Shown one piece after another: positions 34,718-42,222 of a stretch of 64,000 nucleotides of DNA. Within the stretch, counting starts at the first letter, position 1. Each line of letters starts with the position of its first letter. The notes under the pieces were generated by a model. The model worked only from the letters and a program-made list of their open reading frames with translations, was not told the DNA's origin and searched no databases. The position numbers were made by a program, and so were the translations under genes. The stretch spans positions 62,001 through 126,000 of the forward strand of contig CAYRYU010000002.1 of NCBI GenBank assembly GCA_964428355.1, in the 5' to 3' direction. The stretch is from CAYRYU01 sp964428355. GTDB taxonomy: Bacteria; Muiribacteriota; Ozemobacteria; Ozemobacterales; Ozemobacteraceae.

Positions 34718-34909
34718 ATGAAGAAGACAAGGTCAACACCTTCAAAGAAGACTGTTCCGGCACCCTGTTGCTCTGAAAAAGTCGAACCGGGAGCCATCCT
34801 TTCGGTCGATTTGTCCGCGGGGGAAGAGGTCCGGTGGATCTGGACCCATGGACCGGACGGCCGAAGCTTCGTTTCCGGATATGAGGTCCTCCCCAAACGG
34901 AATCCTTGA
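34718..34909 (+). CDS. Small basic hypothetical protein
   Basis: A 63-residue reading frame that starts 18 bases after the DUF1152 gene with AAGGAG at 34700-34705. The N terminus is Lys/Pro/Thr-rich with a CC pair; the C-terminal half (GEEVRWIWTHGPDGRSFVSG) looks like a folded domain. I recognise no family. Placement and ribosome site support expression; the short length leaves doubt. Confidence 0.45.
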   Translation: MKKTRSTPSKKTVPAPCCSEKVEPGAILSVDLSAGEEVRWIWTHGPDGRSFVSGYEVLPKRNP

Positions 34910-34914
34910 AATTC

Positions 34915-35178
34915 GGGGACACAGGAATCTTTATCTAAATCGGGGACATGAGATTCTTTTCCCCCTGTCTTCGATTACTGGAATGAACTTTCCGCAAATC
35001 CCGCATTTGGTGCTTGTTTCCAAGTTGTTACCCGCCACAGGGAGTTTCCGGCAACATGGAAACCCCAAGACATTCTTCTCTTTTTCCAAGCCGATCTGTG
35101 AGAAAAGGGCTTTTTGAGGGACTTCTCGCAAAATGAGGGACACAGGAATCTTTTCTAAAGATTCCTGTGTCCCCTTTT
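34915..35178. repeat. REP-like palindromic repeat cluster (probable mobile-element remnant)
   Basis: The 17-base unit GGGACACAGGAATCTTT occurs at 34916-34932 and 35137-35153, and inverted at 35157-35173. The last two form a perfect hairpin with a three-base loop. A diverged copy, starting GGGACATGAGATTC, is at 34943-34960. This kind of unit resembles the flanks of REP-associated Y1 transposase genes, but no transposase is present. A 70-codon minus-strand frame with CGICGK lies inside but has no clear ribosome site. The hairpin also stands at the 3' end of the minus-strand SUMF1 gene and may stop its transcripts. Confidence 0.65.
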
Positions 35179-35185
35179 TAACTTT

Positions 35186-36379
35186 TTAGTTTCCCGGGGT
35201 GAGTTGTTCGGGGGGGAGGTCGGAAGCGCAACGGAATCCAACGGTAGTGCTGCGATAGGTCGGAGTCCGGTGAACATCCCGGGCGCTGATTCGGCAGCCC
35301 CGAGATTCATCGTCCCAGGATCCTCCCCGGATGATGGGTTGCCCGAACCGACCATCGAAGTTTTTCCCATCACGGGCGTCGGTTTCATAAGCCGTGGCGG
35401 TCCATTCCCCAACGTTCCCCGCAAGATCCAGGATGCCCCAGGGAGATTTGCCCTCAGGGAAGGCTCCCACGCGAACGGGGTATTGGCCGACGTTGCAGTG
35501 ATCGGTGTAGAAGGTGTTCCCCCAGGGGTACTCACGGCCATCGCCGCCGCCGGCGGAAATTTCCCATTCATCTTCGGAGGGGAGCCTTTTCCCTGCCCAC
35601 TTGGCGAAAGCCCAGGCGTCGAACCAATCAACGAGAACGACGGGGTGGTTTTCCATCCCGGAGGGGGGCTTTCCGCCTACCCAGCTGAAGCGGAGCGCCC
35701 ATGCGTATGTATGGAAGGGGGTATGGTCCTTGTTGGGAGCTTCCAGAGGGTGGCACCATTTGTGGCCACTCTTCCGGATTGCCTCGAGGAAAGCCTGATA
35801 CTGGGAGCAGGTGACTTCGACGCGGTCGATCCAGAAATCCGTTACCTTGACCTTTCGCAAGGGGCGTTCATCGGGGTTTCCGCGCTCGTTTCCAAGCATG
35901 TAGAATCCGCCCTTGATCTGAACCATTTCAGGTTGCTGCACCCGGGAATCCGGAGAGGTAGCCGCATTCGCATTTCCGGGTGAAGAACCGGCCTGGAGTT
36001 CGAGAGTCAGTATCAGTTCCTGGGTATCAGAGAGTGAGAAAGTCATCTTCTGTTTTCCGTAACCTTCAGCCAGGGCTTCGAGACGGTGTTGCCCGGGAGG
36101 GAGTTCAAGGGAAAGCGAGGGACCGGTTCCCCTTGGAAGCCCGTCGATGAGGATCCGTGCCTTGGGGGGATCGACATTGATCTTGACCTTTCCCTTCTGA
36201 CCTTCTTCAACGGCCTTGAGAGAACTGCCATCGAAGGGGCAGAAATTCACTCCATCATCGAAGGTTTTCCGGCACTGGGGACATTCCTTCATGCCGAAGG
36301 CGGGCAAGGAAGGGGAAACCCAAAACCCAATGGCTGCACAAATGAGAATCAGAGACCCGAGAGAACGTCGCCGTGTCAT
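35186..36379 (-). CDS. Exported PEGA plus SUMF1 (FGE-like) domain protein
   Basis: A 397-residue protein. Residues 1-29 form a signal peptide; then a zinc-ribbon-like segment CPQCRKTFDDGVNFCPFDGS, a PEGA domain (residues about 62-125, with KVKINVDPPKARILIDG) and a SUMF1/formylglycine-enzyme-like domain (residues 150-390: GGFYMLGNERGNPDE, RLPSEDEWE, GNVGEW, RGGSWDD, GFRC). The copper-binding cysteine pair of true FGE is missing: at the YCYRYRC site it reads SRGCRI, with Ser and Ile at the two Cys positions. It is therefore a binding protein rather than an oxidase. GGAGGG precedes the ATG. It is transcribed divergently from the phosphatase cluster. Confidence 0.82.
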   Translation of the reverse strand: MTRRRSLGSLILICAAIGFWVSPSLPAFGMKECPQCRKTFDDGVNFCPFDGSSLKAVEEGQKGKVKINVDPPKARILIDGLPRGTGPSLSLELPPGQHRLEALAEGYGKQKMTFSLSDTQELILTLELQAGSSPGNANAATSPDSRVQQPEMVQIKGGFYMLGNERGNPDERPLRKVKVTDFWIDRVEVTCSQYQAFLEAIRKSGHKWCHPLEAPNKDHTPFHTYAWALRFSWVGGKPPSGMENHPVVLVDWFDAWAFAKWAGKRLPSEDEWEISAGGGDGREYPWGNTFYTDHCNVGQYPVRVGAFPEGKSPWGILDLAGNVGEWTATAYETDARDGKNFDGRFGQPIIRGGSWDDESRGCRISARDVHRTPTYRSTTVGFRCASDLPPEQLTPGN

Positions 36380-36462
36380 GAATAGGCCCTCCATCCGCCT
36401 GCCCAGCAGCTTCGGGTGGAAACCTCCAAACCCCGGGGAGCGGCTGGGAAAAGTCCGGGCAA

Positions 36463-36491
36463 ATTATACACCCTCCCTTGGGAAATTTGAA
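36463..36491 (-). promoter_or_regulatory. Promoter of the PEGA/SUMF1 gene
   Basis: On the minus strand TTCAAA (36491-36486), a 17-base spacer and a perfect TATAAT (36468-36463). It stands back to back with the phosphatase-cluster promoter, the two -35 boxes being 18 bases apart. Confidence 0.55.
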
Positions 36492-36509
36492 CCCCAGACC
36501 AAGAGCGCT

Positions 36510-36538
36510 TTGACACCCCTCAGACCTGAGGGTAGAAT
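36510..36538 (+). promoter_or_regulatory. Promoter of the phosphatase cluster with dyad in the spacer
   Basis: TTGACA (36510-36515), 17 bases, TAGAAT (36533-36538). The spacer contains the perfect dyad CCCTCAG-AC-CTGAGGG (36517-36532), filling the space between the two boxes. A dimeric regulator binding here would contact polymerase directly. The leader to the first gene is about 105 bases. Confidence 0.72.
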
Positions 36539-36649
36539 GGTGCCGGAACGGGGAGGTGGCATCTTTATCAGGGCCATGAAGAGGCCCCCGGGGGGTGCCC
36601 ACCGAGCGGCCCCGGAGCAAGACCTTTTCCCGGAGAGGAGCGGAACCCG

Positions 36650-39427
36650 ATGTCCAGGCCGACGATCTTCGGAAGCTGGGTGCTCTTCGTTCTGCTTCCG
36701 ATCATCCTTTGCGGATGGTGCATCGTCCGAGGAGCCGAGTTTCTTCAGGCATCCGAAGAGAAGTCCAGTTCCTTTCTCCTGGCCCAGGAGACCCGGGAAA
36801 TGATCTCCGAATCCTCCCCTTCCCGATATGTAATGAGGGTTTTCCGGGGAAAAATGCGGCCCGGAGATCCCCCGCCAAAGATGCTCCTCAGGGTTTTCCC
36901 GGAATCCGGGTCAGGAAAAGACTCCTCTTCCGGGGGAAAACGGGGCTCAAGCGCTCCCGACAGAGAGCCCGGGGGAGGCGACAAGGCAGCTTTCGTTCCC
37001 CCCGAGCTGCTCGCCCTTAGGAAATACCTGACCGACGGACGTCAGCTTGCCGAGGGAGAGCTGAAAAAAATCCAGAATCTCCTTGGATGGGGATTCCAGC
37101 CCCACGTTGCACGGGGGAAGCCCCTCGTCCCGCATTCCGTCAGATGGGGAAAGGGGTCGGCGTGGCTGGTTTGGAAGAAAGCACCCCAGGGGGCCGAACT
37201 GGCAATCATCCATTCTCCCCAGCCGTTCAGCCTTATGGCAAGCGAACTTGCGGTTCACATTTTTCCAAGGACCGGGGGAGGAGCGGTTCTGGATCTGACC
37301 GCCCGAAGGTGGGCCAAGACGCCGGGAATCCGGGTCAGGGATATCCTTTCCGGCGGGAAAGTCGGAGTCAGGCAGGGGATAGTGAACTCCCGACTCTTTT
37401 CGAAGGCAACAAGGTTCGAGATCCTTCAGGGGGGTCTTGGAATCTATCTCGAACTGAGACTTTCGGGGACCCCAATCGAGGAGATCCGGAAAAGGGTTTT
37501 CTTCTTTTCTCTACTGATGCTGGTCTTTTCCACATTCGCCTTCTCGAGGTTGATCAGGATCGCCTCGGATTGGTCGCTTTCGGGGAAGGTACTGGGGATC
37601 TTCTCCTACGTTGTGGTGCTTCCCCTTTTCTCGGTGGGGATCTTATCCATCGGCATCCTGGAAGATCGCAAACAGATCCGGGAGCAGGAGCTCCTCCAGG
37701 GCGCACGGGAGGAGCTCCTCGAGTTGGATGCCGGGTTTCTCCTCGAGGAACGCGCTTCCCAGAGTTTTTTCAAGGAAGCCCGGACAGACCCGGACCTCAA
37801 TTCCGGCCGGTTCACGGACTTCTCCCGGAAAGCCCGTGCCTGGGCTGGTGCGGACCGCCTCGACTTCCTGACCGTTTTCGACTGGACGGGGAAACGGCGG
37901 GTTTATGAGTCGAAGAATTTCGACGACCCGGGTTTCAACAAGATTGCGGAAATGGTAGCAAGGCATGCGATCCTGGAAGCCGAGGAACGCCCGTTGAGCG
38001 AGGGGTTCTCCCGGTCCGAGCAGGTCTTGTGGGGCCTCCTGAGTTCCGCCGAACTCGGTTATCTCGATTTCATAAGGCAGCCGAACATCCTTCACCGGTT
38101 CCAGATGGGAAGCAACATTTTCTACGCTTCCTGGCAATTGTGTCCCCGTTCTTCATCCTCGGGGCCCACGGTCATGGTCTTCTCCCGATCACAACGCCAG
38201 GCGGTGTTCAGCTTCCTCAGGAAAAACCTCATCAGGAACAGACAGTACAAGGTATTCGCCAAGGACAATCTGACCGGGATCTGGTATCCACCCGGACCCG
38301 AGAGAGTCCCGGCTTTCGAAGCCCTTTCCATGGGAATCTCCCAGTCGGGCAAGGACCAGATTGGAAGGTTCGTCTTCGACGGCCATCCGTATCTAGCCAT
38401 CGGAATCCGGGGTTTGAAGATGGACCGGTTCGATCTCGTAGCTCTCGTTCCCGAGGAACGGCTGGCGTGGGATACTCACGAAATGCGCCGTTTCATCTCG
38501 ATAGGAGTGGGATTGGCCCTCATTATCAGCCTTGCCTGCGCCCTTTTCCTGACCAATGGGCTCCTTTTGCCCATTTCCGATATCTCGACGGGTCTATCCC
38601 ATTTGAAACGGGGGGATACCGGTCACCGGATCCCAGTCAGGAATCCCGACGAAATGGGGAAAATGGCCAACGCATTCAACCATCTTCTCCAGACGGCGGG
38701 AGAGTTGGACATGGCCAAGACGGTCCAGGAGAGCCTGATCCCGTCCATTCCGACCCGGTTGGGAGTGTTCAGGATCGAAGCCCGATGCCGGATGTCCACG
38801 TCGGTCGGAGGGGATTACCTCGACCATTACCGGCTTCCGGGGAACCGCTCCGCAATCCTCGTAGGAGATGTGACCGGCCACGGGATCAGTTCCGCACTCG
38901 TTATGTCCATGGCCAAAACCGCGGCTTTCCTCCATTTCCGGGAAGGCGGCGGGGAAAAGGGCCTTCTGGAGGCGATCAACCAGACCTTGTTCGAGCTGAC
39001 CACCCATGAACAGGTGATGACCTTCTGTGCCGCCATTCTGGACGAGACGACGGGGATGGTCGAAATCCTCTTCGCGGGCTGTCCCTTCCCATTCCTGTTC
39101 AAAGCCGGGAAGAGGTCCTCCGCACAATTCGGAAAACCGAGCTGTCCAATCGGGGGAAGGGCCTCCCGCACCTTTCCTTCGCTTTCGATCGAAATGTCCG
39201 AAGGGGATCTGCTCTTCCTTTTCACAGACGGTGTATACGAAGCCCCCGACCGGGACGGGATCCCACTGGGGTTCGTCAGACTGCAGGAGCTTGTCGACAT
39301 TCACGGACACAAGGACCCCGAAAGATTCCTGGCCCACGTGGAAGAAGCCTTGATGCAGGGAATCCCCTCCCGAAACCTTCCCGACGACGTCACACTTATC
39401 GCCATCAAACGGGAGGTTTCAACGTGA
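36650..39427 (+). CDS. Membrane-bound SpoIIE/RsbU-type phosphatase, type A copy 1
   Basis: A 925-residue sensor phosphatase. Layout: helix at about 8-28, outer domain 1 (30-280), helix pair at 283-302 and 313-337, outer domain 2 (340-612), helix at 614-640, HAMP (640-690) and PP2C-type phosphatase (700-925). The phosphatase has VGGDYLDHY, LVGDVTGHGISSALVMSMAKT and PDDVTLIAIK, with the metal-binding aspartates intact. Such enzymes dephosphorylate anti-anti-sigma (STAS) proteins in partner-switching pathways. It is the first of four tandem genes; its full length is similar to the copy at 42219. The stop overlaps the next start by four bases. Confidence 0.86.
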   Translation: MSRPTIFGSWVLFVLLPIILCGWCIVRGAEFLQASEEKSSSFLLAQETREMISESSPSRYVMRVFRGKMRPGDPPPKMLLRVFPESGSGKDSSSGGKRGSSAPDREPGGGDKAAFVPPELLALRKYLTDGRQLAEGELKKIQNLLGWGFQPHVARGKPLVPHSVRWGKGSAWLVWKKAPQGAELAIIHSPQPFSLMASELAVHIFPRTGGGAVLDLTARRWAKTPGIRVRDILSGGKVGVRQGIVNSRLFSKATRFEILQGGLGIYLELRLSGTPIEEIRKRVFFFSLLMLVFSTFAFSRLIRIASDWSLSGKVLGIFSYVVVLPLFSVGILSIGILEDRKQIREQELLQGAREELLELDAGFLLEERASQSFFKEARTDPDLNSGRFTDFSRKARAWAGADRLDFLTVFDWTGKRRVYESKNFDDPGFNKIAEMVARHAILEAEERPLSEGFSRSEQVLWGLLSSAELGYLDFIRQPNILHRFQMGSNIFYASWQLCPRSSSSGPTVMVFSRSQRQAVFSFLRKNLIRNRQYKVFAKDNLTGIWYPPGPERVPAFEALSMGISQSGKDQIGRFVFDGHPYLAIGIRGLKMDRFDLVALVPEERLAWDTHEMRRFISIGVGLALIISLACALFLTNGLLLPISDISTGLSHLKRGDTGHRIPVRNPDEMGKMANAFNHLLQTAGELDMAKTVQESLIPSIPTRLGVFRIEARCRMSTSVGGDYLDHYRLPGNRSAILVGDVTGHGISSALVMSMAKTAAFLHFREGGGEKGLLEAINQTLFELTTHEQVMTFCAAILDETTGMVEILFAGCPFPFLFKAGKRSSAQFGKPSCPIGGRASRTFPSLSIEMSEGDLLFLFTDGVYEAPDRDGIPLGFVRLQELVDIHGHKDPERFLAHVEEALMQGIPSRNLPDDVTLIAIKREVST

Positions 39428-42222
39428 AACCGGTGGCAGATCGTCGGCGATTCCTCTCGCTCATGGGTTTTCTCCTGGTGATGATCCTTCCGGTGATCGT
39501 CCCCGTTTGGTTCCTGGACCGTCTGTTGCAGGAATCGGAGGTCCAGGAGGCACGGCGGCAGGAATCGGAGCTCGACATGGCCATCCGGACACCCCTGTTC
39601 CAGGCTGACCCGAGGGAGATCTTCTGCCGGACGTTCAATTCCCTCTTCGAGCGCCTCGAGAGGTCCGGTTTCTCGGAAAACTCGATTTCCCTTCTTCCCA
39701 ACGTCTTTCCCGAGTTCCTGAAGGTCCAGGTCTGCCCATTCACAAAAGACGGGATCCTGACCCCGCCCCCCTGGGTCGAGCCATTCAGCCGGTATTCCTA
39801 CCAGAAGCTCTGGAAGGACCTCCTCGGGAACGGAACCGATGGGTCAAGGATCAAGATCTACCAGAAACTCTTCGGAGGGCAGTTTCTTCTGGACGACGCG
39901 TGTTTTTCCGAAGGCACCCTGTACGAAGTGGCCCCCGGAAGCACCAACGGAGGTTTCATCTGGCGAAGATCGACCGACAACTCGGGCCTTCTATTCTTCA
40001 TTCCGGAGTTTCCAACCACATTCCGGAGTCTCGTCTCGAGATCGGAAGTCCAGACCCGCCGGGGAATCCCCCTGTGCCTCTTCGATCCCCTGAGCGACGA
40101 ACACGTTACTTTCGATCCGTCGTGGGAGGGGTCGGAAAAAGCCATAAAGGCAGCGGCATTCAAGGGAGGAGGGACTTATCTCGAGGAAGACCTTCTCTGC
40201 CGGGTGATCCAACATCCCGAGGGCTTCTGGGCGATGGCCTGGAAACCGATCGAACCCGGTTGGGAGTGGAAGGCCCGGCTCGGCGTCTGGTGCCTGTGCC
40301 TTGGAGCGACCATTCTCCTTTCCTTCTGGTGGCTCCGGTTCGGGATTTCCCCCATCGAGCAGTTGAGAATCTCCCCGAGGATCCTTGCGCTTTTCATAGT
40401 CGCTGTCGTTGTCCCGGCGACACTCCTGGCAGGCCTGGGCGTCAGCTCCTTTCGGGGACATTCCTCGGTCCTCGAGCGGGAGATCTTCGAAACCGCCGCG
40501 GAAAAGCTCCATGCCCTGGACAATGCATTCCGAAAGAGGCAGGAAAGCCTTCTTGAATTCTTCCGACGGATCAGGGACCACCCTCACGCGCGGTCCGGGA
40601 ACCGTGCCGGATTCGAAGGAATCAGCCGGGTGTTGCGAGCCCGGAAACTGATCGACCGCGGGGAAACCCGGGACGTCGATGGAAAGGTTATCGGAAGCCT
40701 CGACCGGGGAACAACGCTGATCGAAAACATGGGGTTCTTCGCGAGGAACGTTCTTAGAAGATACATTTTCCGGGAGGTTCCCCGGCCGACAGACCCGATA
40801 GAACGGCTGGCCATCGAGATTCTGATGAGCCCCCGGATCGGGTTCTTCCGTATCTTCGACAGCCCCGATGCCATCCTCAACATCCAGATGGGGAAAAAAA
40901 CCCAGCTCCTGTTCTGGGATGTCTTTCCACCTGTTGAAAGACAACCGGTCGCTTTCATCGGGGTGACCCAGCGGGTCCTCTGGAACCTGGACAGGTTCCT
41001 TCAGACCCACCTTCCCCCCGACGTCCTTGCGTTCACTCAGGAAAACCGTTCCTGGACGAGATCGGAACCCCGAAAACCGGAGCTGAAAGCGCTCGTCGCG
41101 CAGAGTATTCTCGCCCGAAGAACCGTCCGGAGGGTTTACCAAGACGGGAACTCGACCTTGATGGCGACCGCCTACCCCTCGACGGTCCTTGAGGGCCTTT
41201 GCTTTTTGACCACCTCCGATCTTTCCCCGGTCTTCAAAAAAGTGGACAGGCTCAGGACGTTTTTCGCACTTGCAGCATTCCTTACCCTTCTCATGGCCGT
41301 TTTCTTCTCCCGAATTCTCGCTCATTCCATCATCAGCCCGATCAGGGAGCTCGAGAAAGGGATTGAGGCGCTGGACAACCAGAGACTGGGATTCCGGATC
41401 CCGGACCTTGGGAACGACGAACTGGGGAGGCTGGGAACCGCCTTCAACGAGCTCCTCGCGGAGCTGAGGGAGCTTTACCTGGCCCGGAGGATCCAGAAAA
41501 ACCTGCTGCCCCAAACCCCTCCCGAGATACCGGATTACGAGTTCGCCTTGCACAGCCAATCCGTATCGGATCTGAGGGGAGATTTCGTCGATGCGATGAA
41601 GATGAAGGATGGGCGGATCACCCTCGTCATGGGGGACGTGGCGGGCAGAGGAATCAGTTCCTCCCTGTTGACCTCGATGGCCAAGGTCGTGTGCCACTTC
41701 AACGCTGCGCGTTGTGGAGGTGTCGAGGACCTTTTTCAAAGGTTCACGATGATCATGGAAGGAGCTCTCCAAAAGAGAAAATCGATGTCTCTCGTTGTGG
41801 GGATCCTGGATTCCGCGAAAAACTCCCTGGAATGGTCGAGCGCGGGGGCGCCTTTCCCTCTCCACCGCTTCCCTGACGGAACGGTAAGTTTCATGGAAAT
41901 GAGAAGGTACCCTCTCGGGACCCGGAAGCGGGATCCCCTGAAGGTGGAGCGGATCCGCCTCGAGCCCGGGGAATCGGTGCTTTTTTACACCAACGGCCTG
42001 GTCGAGGCCCTCGATCACGCTGGGAACCCCTTTGGTTTCGACCGGCTCAGGCAGAGCTTCGAACGTTTCGGTTCGCGCCCCGCCGCCGAGGCGAGCGCAA
42101 GAATCCTCACGGAATTCCAGGGCCATGTATCGGAAGGGATGTTCACCGACGACGTTTCTTTCCTGATCCTGCGAAGAAAGCCTTCGACCCGCACCGGAAA
42201 CGATGGAGGAGAGGAAAGATGA
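39424..42222 (+). CDS. Membrane-bound SpoIIE/RsbU-type phosphatase, type B copy 1
   Basis: A 932-residue protein with the same layout as its neighbours: helix 10-32, outer domain 1, helix pair at 287-308 and 319-345, outer domain 2, helix 612-638, HAMP and phosphatase (705-932). The outer domains belong to type B (FQADPREIF, HPEGFWAMAW, DVDGKVIGS) and match the copy at 44969, not the type A copies. The phosphatase reads RGDFVDAM and GDVAGRGISSSLL; the glycine-histidine of the usual GHG is Arg, but the acidic metal ligands (also DDVSFLIL) remain. Signal specificity is likely set by the outer domains. Confidence 0.85.
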   Translation: MKPVADRRRFLSLMGFLLVMILPVIVPVWFLDRLLQESEVQEARRQESELDMAIRTPLFQADPREIFCRTFNSLFERLERSGFSENSISLLPNVFPEFLKVQVCPFTKDGILTPPPWVEPFSRYSYQKLWKDLLGNGTDGSRIKIYQKLFGGQFLLDDACFSEGTLYEVAPGSTNGGFIWRRSTDNSGLLFFIPEFPTTFRSLVSRSEVQTRRGIPLCLFDPLSDEHVTFDPSWEGSEKAIKAAAFKGGGTYLEEDLLCRVIQHPEGFWAMAWKPIEPGWEWKARLGVWCLCLGATILLSFWWLRFGISPIEQLRISPRILALFIVAVVVPATLLAGLGVSSFRGHSSVLEREIFETAAEKLHALDNAFRKRQESLLEFFRRIRDHPHARSGNRAGFEGISRVLRARKLIDRGETRDVDGKVIGSLDRGTTLIENMGFFARNVLRRYIFREVPRPTDPIERLAIEILMSPRIGFFRIFDSPDAILNIQMGKKTQLLFWDVFPPVERQPVAFIGVTQRVLWNLDRFLQTHLPPDVLAFTQENRSWTRSEPRKPELKALVAQSILARRTVRRVYQDGNSTLMATAYPSTVLEGLCFLTTSDLSPVFKKVDRLRTFFALAAFLTLLMAVFFSRILAHSIISPIRELEKGIEALDNQRLGFRIPDLGNDELGRLGTAFNELLAELRELYLARRIQKNLLPQTPPEIPDYEFALHSQSVSDLRGDFVDAMKMKDGRITLVMGDVAGRGISSSLLTSMAKVVCHFNAARCGGVEDLFQRFTMIMEGALQKRKSMSLVVGILDSAKNSLEWSSAGAPFPLHRFPDGTVSFMEMRRYPLGTRKRDPLKVERIRLEPGESVLFYTNGLVEALDHAGNPFGFDRLRQSFERFGSRPAAEASARILTEFQGHVSEGMFTDDVSFLILRRKPSTRTGNDGGEER

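Noticed and set aside
34931..35143. Minus-strand 70-codon frame with CGICGK
   Set aside because: It spans repeat units, has no ribosome site and no recognisable family; kept only as part of the repeat cluster.
39424..42222. Inactive phosphatase because GHG is GRG in type B copy 1
   Set aside because: The aspartates that bind metal are all present (RGDFVD, GDVAGRG, DDVSF), so loss of activity is not supported.
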